DNA of 64,000 nt from Bacteroidales bacterium (GTDB lineage: Bacteria; Bacteroidota; Bacteroidia; Bacteroidales; UBA932): positions 31,084-95,083 of the forward strand of contig JAFZDJ010000002.1 of assembly GCA_017561265.1 (NCBI GenBank), written 5' to 3'. Shown here piece by piece: positions 17,988-26,330 of this stretch; position 1 is the stretch's first letter; every line of letters starts with the position of its first letter. A model generated the notes under the pieces. The model ran no database searches. It saw only the letters and a program-made list of their open reading frames with translations, and was not told the origin of the DNA. The translations under genes were made by a program, and so were the position numbers.

Positions 17988-18392
17988 GTGTCTAACAAGC
18001 ATATGAAAGAAATTGGCAGAGACATATTGGCAGAAAACAAAGATTTGCGCAAGCAGCCTTACAGCGTTCCTGAAGGCTATTTCGACACATTCAAGTCGCA
18101 GATGAAGCCATATGAAAAGCAGCAGGTTACACTTGCTGCAAGGCTGGCACCATACGTTTCCATCGCAGCCGTATTCGTATTTCTTGTAACGGTCGGAACA
18201 ATCTTCCTGAAGAAGAGCACGCCGTATGACGATCTCACACAGGAAGACTTCCTGGTATTCTCAACAACCATGGCGAATACGGAATATTATGAGATGGATC
18301 AGATTGCAGATGCCGGACTTGCTGACGAAGACATCATCGAGTATCTTATTTATTGTGGTATCAGCGCTGAAGAAATTGAACTTTCAAAATAG
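17988..18392 (+). CDS. single-helix membrane protein, probable anti-sigma factor
   Basis: The 134-residue protein starts at GTG 17988 or ATG 18003. The cytoplasmic N-terminal part contains SVPEGYFDTFKSQM, a phrase common in Bacteroidota proteins encoded after ECF sigma genes. One transmembrane helix follows (VSIAAVFVFLVTVGTIFL, about residues 57-74), then a short acidic periplasmic tail (LTQEDFLVF and DEDIIEYLIYCGISAEEIELSK). Position right after the sigma factor supports the role; no zinc-binding anti-sigma motif is present. Confidence 0.6.
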   Translation: MSNKHMKEIGRDILAENKDLRKQPYSVPEGYFDTFKSQMKPYEKQQVTLAARLAPYVSIAAVFVFLVTVGTIFLKKSTPYDDLTQEDFLVFSTTMANTEYYEMDQIADAGLADEDIIEYLIYCGISAEEIELSK

Positions 18393-18399
18393 AATATAT

Positions 18400-18843
18400 A
18401 TGAAAAAGATATTTTTAGTTTCTTTCGTAATCGCTGCTATCTTCAGCACGGCAGCATATGGACAGAATGACTGGAGAGACAGGATGATGAGCGAAAAGAT
18501 CGCCTTCCTGACAATGGAGACAGGCATGACTCCTGAAGAAGCTCAGGCTTTCTGGCCGGTATACAATGAAGTGAACAAGGAGTTGAACGATGCCGTAGCC
18601 AACGTATTCAAGAACTACAAGGCTCTGGAAGATGCAGTGAATGCAGGAAAAGACGCATCAAAGCTTCTGGACAATTATCTGGCCGCACTGGAGAAGCAGA
18701 GAAGCGTAGAAAGCAAGGCAGCGGCGAAATACCGCAAGGTTCTCCCGGAAAACAAGGTTGCCAAGCTTTACATCGGCGAGGAGAAATTCAGAAGAAACCA
18801 GATCAGAAGACTCCAGGGAGGTCCTGGCGCCATGATGAGATAA
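18400..18843 (+). CDS. secreted Spy/LTXXQ-like periplasmic protein
   Basis: The start at 18400 gives a clean signal peptide (MKKIFLVSFVIAAIFSTAAYGQ), 7 bases after the preceding gene. The mature part is a highly charged, helical protein of about 125 residues with EKIAFLTMETGMTPEEAQAFWPVYNEVN, resembling the Spy/CpxP LTxxQ region, and ending in Arg-rich KFRRNQIRRLQGG. Such proteins are periplasmic chaperones or sensors of envelope stress, which fits the sigma/anti-sigma genes upstream. Its stop abuts the stop of the convergent trmN6-like gene. Confidence 0.7.
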   Translation: MKKIFLVSFVIAAIFSTAAYGQNDWRDRMMSEKIAFLTMETGMTPEEAQAFWPVYNEVNKELNDAVANVFKNYKALEDAVNAGKDASKLLDNYLAALEKQRSVESKAAAKYRKVLPENKVAKLYIGEEKFRRNQIRRLQGGPGAMMR

Positions 18844-19590
18844 TCAGGCGAACAGATAGAAATCACGGGTGAGGGAAAGATACTCTTGAGTATACTTTCC
18901 CTCATTCTGTATTGTAAGGATCACATCTTCAGGAAGATCGGTACGGATCCGGGAAAACTCTGCAATTATACGCGAGGGAGCCTTTCTGGGCACGGTACGC
19001 ACCCGGACAATACGGAAAAGATGCAGCCCGCTCATCCTTGCATGGCGGCAGAGGGAATTTTCTGTTTCAGAAGGAAGCACGAATGATACACGTCCGTTCT
19101 CCGACAGACGGTCTGCCGCAAAATCCAGAATCTCCCTATATGAAAGTCCGGTAGAAGTATGTCTGGCATTGTTACGGCGTTCCTCGGGCGCGTTCAGGGA
19201 GTCCTCGAAATAAGGAGGATTCGAGAATATCAGGTCATACTTGCAATCACCTGAAGTTTCAATGAAACCGTCAAGGGATGTATGGAAGGCCTGAAGCATA
19301 TCGGGCCACGGAGAATTCCTGAAATTTACTCCAGCCTCTGTCGCAGACGCCTCATCTATGTCGATGGCCTGCACTAGAGCATATCCCTTGTCATTTGCCC
19401 GTTCCGAGGCCGCAGACAGGCGCTGAGCAGCCATCAAGGCTATAGTACCAGTACCGGTGCCTATGTCAAGAAGACGGAGATCTGTAGGTGCAATGGTCAT
19501 GACAGCACCAAGAAGAACGCCATCGGTATTGACCTTCATGGCGCTCTTCTCGTTGACTACCTCGAATTTCTTGAATCTGAAGACACTCAT
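18844..19590 (-). CDS. tRNA1(Val) (adenine37-N6)-methyltransferase TrmN6/YfiC-like
   Basis: The family shape is clear: [25 protein letters not shown] at the start, motif [19 protein letters not shown], and the N6-adenine motif NPPYF followed by [20 protein letters not shown]. At 248 residues it is complete. The start overlaps the end of the ABC ATPase gene by 4 bases (ATGA), so they are translationally coupled. Confidence 0.88.
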   Translation of the reverse strand: MSVFRFKKFEVVNEKSAMKVNTDGVLLGAVMTIAPTDLRLLDIGTGTGTIALMAAQRLSAASERANDKGYALVQAIDIDEASATEAGVNFRNSPWPDMLQAFHTSLDGFIETSGDCKYDLIFSNPPYFEDSLNAPEERRNNARHTSTGLSYREILDFAADRLSENGRVSFVLPSETENSLCRHARMSGLHLFRIVRVRTVPRKAPSRIIAEFSRIRTDLPEDVILTIQNEGKYTQEYLSLTRDFYLFA

Positions 19591-20237
19591 ACAAACTGTC
19601 CGTCTACCATATATAATGACCTGTCACACATCTTTGCGAGATCCGGATCATGTGTCACGATTATTATGGTCTGACCATATTTATCCCTCAAAGTGAAGAA
19701 AAGCTTATGGAGTTCCTCCTTGGTCCTTGAATCAAGATTTCCGGATGGCTCATCTGCAAAAAGAACAGAAGGATTATTGATGAGAGCCCTGGCAATGGCG
19801 ACTCTCTGCTGCTCTCCTCCGGAAAGCTCGGAAGGCTTGTGAGCAAATCGCTCGGCCAGACCAAGATCTGTAAGCAAGTCTTTAGCCGCAGCTTCTGCAT
19901 CCTTTCTGGAACGGCCTGCGATGAACGCCGGAATCATGACATTCTCCAAAGCGGTAAACTCCGGCAGAAGATGGTGGAACTGGAAGACAAAGCCTATCTT
20001 CCGGTTCCTGAATTCTGCCATAGCCTTGCTGCCAAGTGAAAAGACATCGATCCCGTCAATGACAAGAGAACCTGCATCTGGAGTCGAAAGAGAGCCAAGA
20101 ATCTGAAGCAGTGTCGACTTTCCTGCACCGGAAGCGCCCATAATGGACACGACCTCCGATTTATCCGCAGAGAAATCAATACCTTTCAGGACTTTGAGCT
20201 GACCGAATGATTTTTCTATTCCTTTTGCCTGTATCAT
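19587..20237 (-). CDS. ABC transporter ATP-binding protein, LolD-like
   Basis: The 216-residue ATPase has Walker A ([14 protein letters not shown]), the LolD/MacB-type signature ([26 protein letters not shown]), the signature motif [15 protein letters not shown] and Walker B ([13 protein letters not shown]). In Lol systems it powers release of lipoproteins from the inner membrane. No LolC/E permease is nearby, so the partner is encoded elsewhere. It lies 3 bases after the esterase gene and overlaps the methyltransferase gene. Confidence 0.85.
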   Translation of the reverse strand: MIQAKGIEKSFGQLKVLKGIDFSADKSEVVSIMGASGAGKSTLLQILGSLSTPDAGSLVIDGIDVFSLGSKAMAEFRNRKIGFVFQFHHLLPEFTALENVMIPAFIAGRSRKDAEAAAKDLLTDLGLAERFAHKPSELSGGEQQRVAIARALINNPSVLFADEPSGNLDSRTKEELHKLFFTLRDKYGQTIIIVTHDPDLAKMCDRSLYMVDGQFV

Positions 20238-20240
20238 ATC

Positions 20241-21383
20241 TTACTTGAAAAGCATCGGTGCAAACTGGTGGAGTGAACGACGCCATGTGAGCCATTCATG
20301 ACCTGTACCAGGAGACTCGTAATATACATGGTTCACACCAAGATTGTCCAAAGCCACATGAAGGTCATAAATACCCTGATACATGCCTGCAGGCTCATCT
20401 GTTCCGATGCTTATATAAAGAAGATGATAGTCATCATTGAGTGATTTCGGATACATCTCTGCATCACGACGGTCGCCAGGACCACGGCCCGAACCGCTGA
20501 ATCCGCCGATCCATCCGAAGAGGTCAGGATGGTTCAGACCTATAGTATATGACTGGAAACCACCGAGAGAAAGACCGCAGATAGCGCGGTTGTCACGGTC
20601 TGTAAGCGTACGCAGGTGTGAATCGAAGAAAGGCACAGACTCCTCTACCATAACTTTCTCGAAAGCATCGAAATTGAAGAGGTTGAAGCCGCCAGCGGGC
20701 TCTACGCCTGCGAGTTGTGCTACACCATGCTCACATACTATGATCATAGGCTCGCACTCGCCTGCTGCTATGAGGTTGTCCATTATGTCACGCATCATAC
20801 CCTGGGTAGCCCAACCTGTCTCATTCTCACCGGCACCGTGCATGAGATAAAGCACAGGGAAACGACGATCAGGCTCAGAAATATACTGAGGAGGAAGGTA
20901 TACATAACATTCTCTGACAGCGGCTGTCAACTTCGAATCGTATCTTACAATCTCTATCGCACCATGCGGAACGTCCTTCTCAAGATAGTAGTCTACACCT
21001 GCTTCAGGAACTTCAATACCGCTTGACCAGTAGAATGAGCCGAAGTACTGACGGCTGTTAGGATCCGCAATACGCTTGCCGTCCACATTCATAGTGTAAT
21101 AATGGAAACCTGGCACGAGAGGGTCTGTAGTAACTTCCCATATTCCGTCTTCTCCTTTCACCATTTCATAGTTCTTGCCGCCCACATTCACCGAAACAGC
21201 GTGAGCATCCGGCATATCATTGCGGAAAACGGCGCTTAGGTCAGGATTGATCTTCGGATACTCGGATCCAGGAAAATTTGTTGTGGCACTTGTCGGTTCT
21301 GTAATGACTCCGACCTGAGTGTTGCTTGTGCAGGAAACAAGAGCTGCCGCAAGAGCCAACACGAGGGTGAGATTGAATTTCAT
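20241..21383 (-). CDS. secreted lipoprotein esterase, CE1 type with CBM48/E-set-like N-terminal domain
   Basis: Residues 1-19 form a lipoprotein signal ending at LVSC. An immunoglobulin-like E-set region follows (about 30-125; VSVNVGGKNYEMVKGEDGIWEVTTDPLVPGFHYY). The rest is an alpha/beta hydrolase: oxyanion region VLYLMHGAGE, nucleophile Ser in GLSLGG, and catalytic His in SPGTGHEWLTW. This is the layout of feruloyl/acetyl-xylan esterases (CE1) of Bacteroidales. The substrate, possibly feruloylated or acetylated arabinoxylan or arabinan, is inferred. It lies 3 bases ahead of the LolD-like gene. Confidence 0.82.
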   Translation of the reverse strand: MKFNLTLVLALAAALVSCTSNTQVGVITEPTSATTNFPGSEYPKINPDLSAVFRNDMPDAHAVSVNVGGKNYEMVKGEDGIWEVTTDPLVPGFHYYTMNVDGKRIADPNSRQYFGSFYWSSGIEVPEAGVDYYLEKDVPHGAIEIVRYDSKLTAAVRECYVYLPPQYISEPDRRFPVLYLMHGAGENETGWATQGMMRDIMDNLIAAGECEPMIIVCEHGVAQLAGVEPAGGFNLFNFDAFEKVMVEESVPFFDSHLRTLTDRDNRAICGLSLGGFQSYTIGLNHPDLFGWIGGFSGSGRGPGDRRDAEMYPKSLNDDYHLLYISIGTDEPAGMYQGIYDLHVALDNLGVNHVYYESPGTGHEWLTWRRSLHQFAPMLFK

Positions 21384-21476
21384 GACTTTTATTTTTAAAT
21401 GTTACTTATCGAAGAATATCGGATTCACTGCGTAAATATAGCAAAATATTTACATTTTTCTCAGAACCATATAACG

Positions 21477-21512
21477 AAAAAAGCAACCACTTGAATTACA
21501 AGTAGTTGCTTT
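21477..21512 (-). terminator. terminator downstream of tRNA-Pro
   Basis: Minus-strand stem AAAGCAACTACTTG/CAAGTGGTTGCTTT (14 bp, one G-U pair) with loop TAATT, running into TTTTTT. It starts 9 bases past the tRNA 3' end. Confidence 0.85.
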
Positions 21513-21521
21513 CTGAATAAG

Positions 21522-21595
21522 TCGGGGTACTGTGACTCGAACACAGGACCCTCTGGTCCCAAACCAGATGCGCTAGCCAACTGCGCCACACCCCG
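21522..21595 (-). tRNA. tRNA-Pro (anticodon UGG)
   Basis: A 74-nt cloverleaf on the minus strand. The acceptor stem is CGGGGTG/TACCCCG with discriminator A, and the D-arm is AGTTGGCTAGCGC. The anticodon stem TCTGG/CCAGA closes loop TTTGGGA, placing TGG at positions 34-36. The T-arm is CTGTG-TTCGAGT-CACAG. CCA is not encoded. It is followed by a strong terminator. Confidence 0.95.
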
Positions 21596-21705
21596 ATTAT
21601 TGGTTTCCCTTTCATTTGGGATTGCAAATATAGGCACAAAAAATAAAAGTGCAAAACTTTTTTACAAAAATTTGCATTTTTCTTGATTTTTAAGCCCTAA
21701 AACTG

Positions 21706-21739
21706 AAAAATCCCCTTCAGGACAATGCCTGAAAGGGAT
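21706..21739 (-). terminator. intrinsic terminator of mdh
   Basis: Minus-strand arms ATCCCTTTCAGG and CCTGAAGGGGAT form a hairpin with a 6-base loop, followed by TTTTTC, about 22 bases past the mdh stop. Confidence 0.8.
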
Positions 21740-21761
21740 ATATTCTCGATCAAACGACCGA

Positions 21762-22748
21762 TTAGAGGTTAGGATTGATAGTCTTCCACTCTGATACTGG
21801 CGGAATGATGCCGAGGTTGATGATCTCGTCACGCATAACCTGAAGGTGTGCGTAAGATGCGTCGAGAGCAGCGATCTCCTCTGCTGTACCCTCGACCTCA
21901 CCGAAGTGAACACCTGTTGCATCGATTACTGTAGGCATTGCCATGAGGACATTCTGATACTTCTCAGTGTTTACATAGCATCCTGCAGGCCAGTTGAACT
22001 GAGGACCACCCATTGCAGCCTGAATCATAAGAACTGACTGATAAGATGGGCTCTGGAATGATGAACGGCCACGAAGTTTGATGATGTTCGATCCACCCTG
22101 GATAGTAGCGTGCTTGATTTCAGCCCACTTGTCCTCAGGAATGTTGTACTCTGCGAGCGGCTTGCCGTCAACTGTAATCTTAGATGCGAATACAGCCATT
22201 GCCTCACCGTGACCACCATAAGTACGAGCGTTCTCTACCTTGTACTGTGGAACTCCGAGCTCCTTGGCGATTGCTGACTGAAGACGAGTCGAGTCGAGAG
22301 CAGCAAGTGAAGTAAGCTGGCTTGGCTTGAGACCTGAGCGGATGAGAGCTGTGAGAGCTGTCACGTCAGCAGGGTTGAAGATTACTACAACGTGGTTTAC
22401 ATCTGGGCAATACTTTCTGATGTTGTCACCGAACTCAGCAGCGATCTGGCAGTTACCCTTGAGAAGATCCTCACGAGTCATACCCTCCTTACGAGGAGCT
22501 CCACCTGATGAAATGATGTACTTAGCGCCTGTGAAAGCCTCTTCTGGATCAGTTGTCCATGTGATGTTCGCACCCTCGAATGCGCAGTGATAAAGTTCCT
22601 CTGCAACACCGTTTACGCCTGGACCATAAATGTCATAAAGGCAGATGTTTGGAGTAAGGCCGAGCATGAGAGCTGTCTGAGCCATGTTTGATCCGATAGC
22701 GCCACCGGCACCTACGATCACGAGCTTGTCGTTAGTCAAAAATTCCAT
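21762..22748 (-). CDS. mdh: malate dehydrogenase
   Basis: NAD-dependent interconversion of malate and oxaloacetate, used in the reductive arm leading to succinate/propionate in Bacteroidales. The 328 residues show the Rossmann start KLVIVGAGGAIGSNMAQTA, SSGGAPRKEGMTREDLLKGN, the substrate Arg region RLQSAIAKELG and the catalytic His in ARTYGGHGEAMAVF. This matches the lactate/malate dehydrogenase family in its Bacteroidales form. It is monocistronic, with its own promoter and terminator. Confidence 0.93.
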   Translation of the reverse strand: MEFLTNDKLVIVGAGGAIGSNMAQTALMLGLTPNICLYDIYGPGVNGVAEELYHCAFEGANITWTTDPEEAFTGAKYIISSGGAPRKEGMTREDLLKGNCQIAAEFGDNIRKYCPDVNHVVVIFNPADVTALTALIRSGLKPSQLTSLAALDSTRLQSAIAKELGVPQYKVENARTYGGHGEAMAVFASKITVDGKPLAEYNIPEDKWAEIKHATIQGGSNIIKLRGRSSFQSPSYQSVLMIQAAMGGPQFNWPAGCYVNTEKYQNVLMAMPTVIDATGVHFGEVEGTAEEIAALDASYAHLQVMRDEIINLGIIPPVSEWKTINPNL

Positions 22749-22787
22749 AATAAATCTATAATGTTAACATTTAGTTTCAAATCTTGG

Positions 22788-22795
22788 CAAATATA
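22788..22795 (-). promoter_or_regulatory. -7 element for mdh
   Basis: Minus-strand TATATTTG, 39 bases upstream of the mdh start. Confidence 0.6.
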
Positions 22796-22900
22796 ATAAA
22801 TTTATTCATTCGTCGGCGCGTTGCATATCAAAATATCAGGCTTAATGACACACGCCCCATCCTCAGACGTAAAATATTTTCAGATATCAAAAGTCTTTAT

Positions 22901-22908
22901 TATCTTTG
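22901..22908 (+). promoter_or_regulatory. promoter for the leader and phosphopantetheinyl transferase
   Basis: TATCTTTG with TTTC at 22878-22881, 19 bases upstream, as a near-consensus -33. Transcription would begin near 22915, leaving a 5' region of about 230 bases before the PPTase start. Confidence 0.55.
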
Positions 22909-22934
22909 CAGTCTAATTATTAGTTATTTAGACA

Positions 22935-23129
22935 GTGGAACCTCCCAGTCCTATAGTAAATAATCAGCAGATTGCCGCGGATCAGACTTCTGACGATCCG
23001 TTGTCCAACAACATTTATATGATTATGAGCGGCACCTCCGGCGACAGTCAGGAGGCGTTTTCTGTGTGTGCATGGTCTGCACGCACGGGACTGTCGTATA
23101 TAGGCACTCCAAGTTCCACACACTCATAG
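22935..23129 (+). CDS. possible small protein in the PPTase leader
   Basis: A 64-codon frame opening at GTG shortly after the predicted transcription start and ending 14 bases before the PPTase ATG. The product is polar and Ser/Thr/Asp-rich (PSPIVNNQQIAADQTSDDPL), with no signal or known motif. There is no convincing ribosome-binding site, and the same stretch contains an 8-bp hairpin (23064-23071 with 23079-23086). It may simply be a structured untranslated leader. Confidence 0.2.
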   Translation: MEPPSPIVNNQQIAADQTSDDPLSNNIYMIMSGTSGDSQEAFSVCAWSARTGLSYIGTPSSTHS

Positions 23130-23143
23130 AACATCATTTATAT

Positions 23144-23779
23144 ATGGCACTATATTTAAGAAAGAAACTCGACAACAAGGCGGAAATCGCCGTATGGCAG
23201 GTCACGGAATCCGAAGATGAGCTACGTAATCTTGTTTCCGTTCCTACAGATGAACTTGAAGAGATATCTCTTTACAGAGACGAGAACCACAGAAGGCAGA
23301 AGCTTGCTGTACGCGCTCTCCTGAACGAAGTGTTCGAGGAGAAGATGTACCTCAACCACCATGACAACGGCAAGCCTTACCTTGAGAACAGCGTCACAAA
23401 CATCAGCATCACTCATACCGACAAGTATGTGGCGATCATCATCAGCGACGATGACGAACTCGGTATCGACATCGAGTCTCTCGACAGGGATTTCTCGGTT
23501 GTCGAGAAGAAGGCTCTTTCTGAAGATGAGATAGACGATCTCGAGAAGGAGAAGAGAAACGAGCAGCTTGCCATCTACTGGTGCGCAAAAGAGGCCATAT
23601 TCAAGAGAATGTCTCAGAACCGCGTAATCTTCGCCGAGCAGATCGAGGTAGAGAAGTTCAATGTACGCAAGGAAGGCGAGCTTGAAGCTACCTTCATACA
23701 CAAGGATGAGCACGAGGAGGATTTCGAACTCGAATATATGATCTTCGACCGCCATGTGCTCGTATGGCTGGTCGGTTAA
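23144..23779 (+). CDS. 4'-phosphopantetheinyl transferase superfamily protein
   Basis: Transfers phosphopantetheine from CoA to carrier proteins. The start at 23144 gives MALYLRKK. Hallmarks are the N-terminal RRQKLAVRALLNEVF, ISITHTDKYVAIIIS, the Mg-binding ELGIDIESLDRDF (D-x-E) and the WCAKEAIFKRM motif. At 211 residues it is Sfp/EntD-like rather than the short AcpS type. It is monocistronic, with its own promoter, a long leader and a terminator. Confidence 0.88.
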   Translation: MALYLRKKLDNKAEIAVWQVTESEDELRNLVSVPTDELEEISLYRDENHRRQKLAVRALLNEVFEEKMYLNHHDNGKPYLENSVTNISITHTDKYVAIIISDDDELGIDIESLDRDFSVVEKKALSEDEIDDLEKEKRNEQLAIYWCAKEAIFKRMSQNRVIFAEQIEVEKFNVRKEGELEATFIHKDEHEEDFELEYMIFDRHVLVWLVG

Positions 23780-23822
23780 ATTTCAGTTCATTTAGAAAAA
23801 CTAAAATTTATCAAATATGTAT

Positions 23823-23861
23823 AACCCTGTTAACCAAAACGTTAGCAGGGTTGTTTATTTC
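23823..23861 (+). terminator. terminator of the PPTase gene
   Basis: A 12-bp stem AACCCTGTTAAC/GTTAGCAGGGTT (one G-U pair) with loop CAAAAC and a T-rich tail, 43 bases past the stop. Confidence 0.75.
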
Positions 23862-23901
23862 TTGTTGATAACTTTCGCTAGGATATTAAAATGTTTTGAT
23901 A

Positions 23902-24017
23902 TATATTTGTCGTGCTGTCCCGAACAAGTCTCATGAGACAGCGGAATCATTAAGATATAAACCTGTCGACGGACCTTTAAGGGTAAAGGGTCCGGTCGGA
24001 TTGACTCTCATACAGTT
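23902..24017 (+). promoter_or_regulatory. nrdD promoter and roughly 100-base structured leader
   Basis: TATATTTG at 23902-23909 is the -7 box. The leader contains a 6-bp stem GCTGTC/GACAGC and a second hairpin of GGACC with GGTCC and pairing flanks near 23970-24000. No NrdR box or cobalamin riboswitch consensus is visible. Confidence 0.4.
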
Positions 24018-26225
24018 ATGGTAAAGCATGTAGTGAAGCGCGACGGAAGAGTCGTCATTTTTGATAATAGAAAGATCGTTGATGCCATCCTCAAGGCCAT
24101 GAATGTGACCGAAGAGGGAGAGGACATCGTTCTCGCTGCCGAGATCGCTTCTGCTATCTCGAAGATCAATGTGGACAACATGAGTGTGGAGGACATCCAG
24201 GATCAGGTGGAGTACGAGCTCATGAACAGTCCTCGCAAGGAAGTGGCAAAGAAGTACATTGCATACCGTAATCAGCGCAACCTCGCCCGCAAGGCTAACT
24301 CGCGCAAGATCTTCCAGGAGATCATCGACGCTCAGGCTACGGAGATCACCCGCGAGAATGCTAACATGAATGCGGACACTCCTGCCGGAATGATGATGAA
24401 GTTCGCTTCAGAGTCTACGAAATCGTACGTGGACGAGTGCCTGCTTTCCGAGGACGTCAAGGAGGCTGTAAAGAACAACTACATCCATATCCACGACAAG
24501 GACTACTATCCTACCAAGAGCCTTACCTGCATCCAGCATCCTCTGGACAAGATTCTTGAGGACGGATTCTTCGCGGGTCATGGAGAATCACGTCCGGCAA
24601 AGCGCATCGAAACTGCCAGCATCCTCGGATGTATTTCCATGGAGACTGTCCAGAACGAAATGCACGGAGGTCAGGCCATCCCTGCATTTGACTTCTACAT
24701 GGCTCCGTTCGTAAGGAAGACATTCCAGGAAGAACTCGACAAGATAGGTGAGATCAACGGTGAGGATTATTCAAGACTCTATAACGTCACTATCGACGAT
24801 TACCTGAAGCGCAATCTTGTCGGAATTCAGGGAGACGACAGAGTGATCCAGCATGCCATCAACATGACTGTCAGCCGTGTACATCAGGCAATGGAGGCCT
24901 TTGTGCACAACATGAACTCCATTCATTCACGCGGTGGAAACCAGGTGGTATTCAGCTCGATCAACTATGGTACAGACACTTCTGCCGAGGGTCGCTGCGT
25001 GATCCGCGAGATTCTCAACACCACATATGAAGGCGTAGGAAACGGTTCGACAGCAATATTCCCTATCCAGATATGGAAGAAGAAGCGCGGAGTAAGCTAT
25101 CTCCCGGAAGACCGAAACTATGATCTTTACAAGTTCGCATGCAAGGTATCTGCACGCCGTTTCTTCCCTAACTTCGTGAACCTTGATGCCCCATACAACC
25201 ACCATGAGCTATGGAAGGCTGATGATCCTAAGAGATATCAGTGGGAAGTGGCTACAATGGGATGCCGCACACGTGTATTCGAGAACCGTTTCGGGCCGAA
25301 GACATCAATCGGACGTGGAAACCTCTCATTCACAACAATAAATATTGTAAAGCTTGCCATCGAGTGCATGGGCATAGAGAATCAGGAAGACAGGATCCAT
25401 GAGTTCTTCCAGAAGCTGGACCGCGTTCTGGAGATTGCAGCAAAGCAGCTCAATGAGAGATTCAATTTCCAGAAGACTGCACTCAAGAAACAGTTCCCTC
25501 TCCTTATGGGAGCGCTCTGGATGGACAGCGACAAGCTGGCTGACAACGATACCATCGAATCTGTGATCAACCATGGAACCCTCGGAATCGGATTCATCGG
25601 ACTTGCAGAATGTCTTATCGCCCTTATCGGAAAGCATCATGGAGAGTCGGCAGAGGCTCAGGAACTCGGACTTCGCATAGTGACCTTCATGCGCAGCAAG
25701 ATCAATGAGTTCTGCGAGACATACAAGCATAACTACAGCGTGCTCGCAACCCCTGCAGAAGGCCTTGCCGGCCGTTTTACACGCGGTGACAAGAAGAAAT
25801 TCGGTATCATCCCAGGCGTCACTGACAAGGACTACTATACTAATTCCAACCATGTGCCGGTATACTACAAGTGTACTCCAAAGCACAAGGCAGAGATCGA
25901 AGGACCTTACCATGCACTCACAGGAGGCGGACATATCTTCTATGTGGAGATCGACGGAGATGCGACACACAATCCTGAGGCCATCATGAAGATCGTGGAC
26001 CTCATGGACAAATATGAGATCGGATACTGCTCAGTGAACCACAACCGCAACCGTTGCATGGACTGTGGATTCGAGAATGCAAAGGAAGGTCTCGTGGAGT
26101 GCCCTCACTGCGGAGGTCATAACATCGACAAGCTCCAGCGCATCACCGGTTACCTCGTCGGAACCACCAGCCGATGGAACGGCGGAAAGCTCGCAGAGCT
26201 GAAAGACCGCGTGGTACACGAATAG
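24018..26225 (+). CDS. nrdD: anaerobic ribonucleoside-triphosphate reductase
   Basis: Oxygen-sensitive glycyl-radical enzyme making dNTPs from NTPs with formate. The 735 residues begin with an ATP-cone (KRDGRVVIFDNRKIVDAILKAM). The catalytic barrel follows (DKDYYPTKSLTCIQHPLDKIL, FVHNMNSIHSRGGNQVVFSSINYGTD). The C-terminal zinc site is C-x-x-C/C-x-x-C (CMDCGFENA and CPHCGG), and the glycyl-radical loop TSRWNGGKLAELKDR is at the end. The activase nrdG lies 2.2 kb away on the opposite strand, which is unusual because the two are often adjacent. Confidence 0.97.
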   Translation: MVKHVVKRDGRVVIFDNRKIVDAILKAMNVTEEGEDIVLAAEIASAISKINVDNMSVEDIQDQVEYELMNSPRKEVAKKYIAYRNQRNLARKANSRKIFQEIIDAQATEITRENANMNADTPAGMMMKFASESTKSYVDECLLSEDVKEAVKNNYIHIHDKDYYPTKSLTCIQHPLDKILEDGFFAGHGESRPAKRIETASILGCISMETVQNEMHGGQAIPAFDFYMAPFVRKTFQEELDKIGEINGEDYSRLYNVTIDDYLKRNLVGIQGDDRVIQHAINMTVSRVHQAMEAFVHNMNSIHSRGGNQVVFSSINYGTDTSAEGRCVIREILNTTYEGVGNGSTAIFPIQIWKKKRGVSYLPEDRNYDLYKFACKVSARRFFPNFVNLDAPYNHHELWKADDPKRYQWEVATMGCRTRVFENRFGPKTSIGRGNLSFTTINIVKLAIECMGIENQEDRIHEFFQKLDRVLEIAAKQLNERFNFQKTALKKQFPLLMGALWMDSDKLADNDTIESVINHGTLGIGFIGLAECLIALIGKHHGESAEAQELGLRIVTFMRSKINEFCETYKHNYSVLATPAEGLAGRFTRGDKKKFGIIPGVTDKDYYTNSNHVPVYYKCTPKHKAEIEGPYHALTGGGHIFYVEIDGDATHNPEAIMKIVDLMDKYEIGYCSVNHNRNRCMDCGFENAKEGLVECPHCGGHNIDKLQRITGYLVGTTSRWNGGKLAELKDRVVHE

Positions 26226-26238
26226 AACAATCAGTTCA

Positions 26239-26319
26239 AGACAATATCCCTCGGATGTAGCTCGCTTCGCAAGAGCATATGTATATGCTTCGCTCACCTA
26301 CATCCGAGGGATATTGTCT
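26239..26319. terminator. large bidirectional terminator with a 22-bp perfect stem
   Basis: Bases 26239-26260 are exactly complementary to 26298-26319. The 37-base loop contains a further AGCATAT/ATATGCT hairpin. It lies between the convergent ends of nrdD and the DUF1566-like gene. The stem is longer than needed for termination and reads like a palindromic repeat unit. Confidence 0.75.
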
Positions 26320-26330
26320 ATTTCTTATAG

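Noticed and set aside
23902..24017. Cobalamin riboswitch upstream of nrdD
   Set aside because: The region is too short and lacks the conserved B12-box wording; NrdD of this class does not use adenosylcobalamin.
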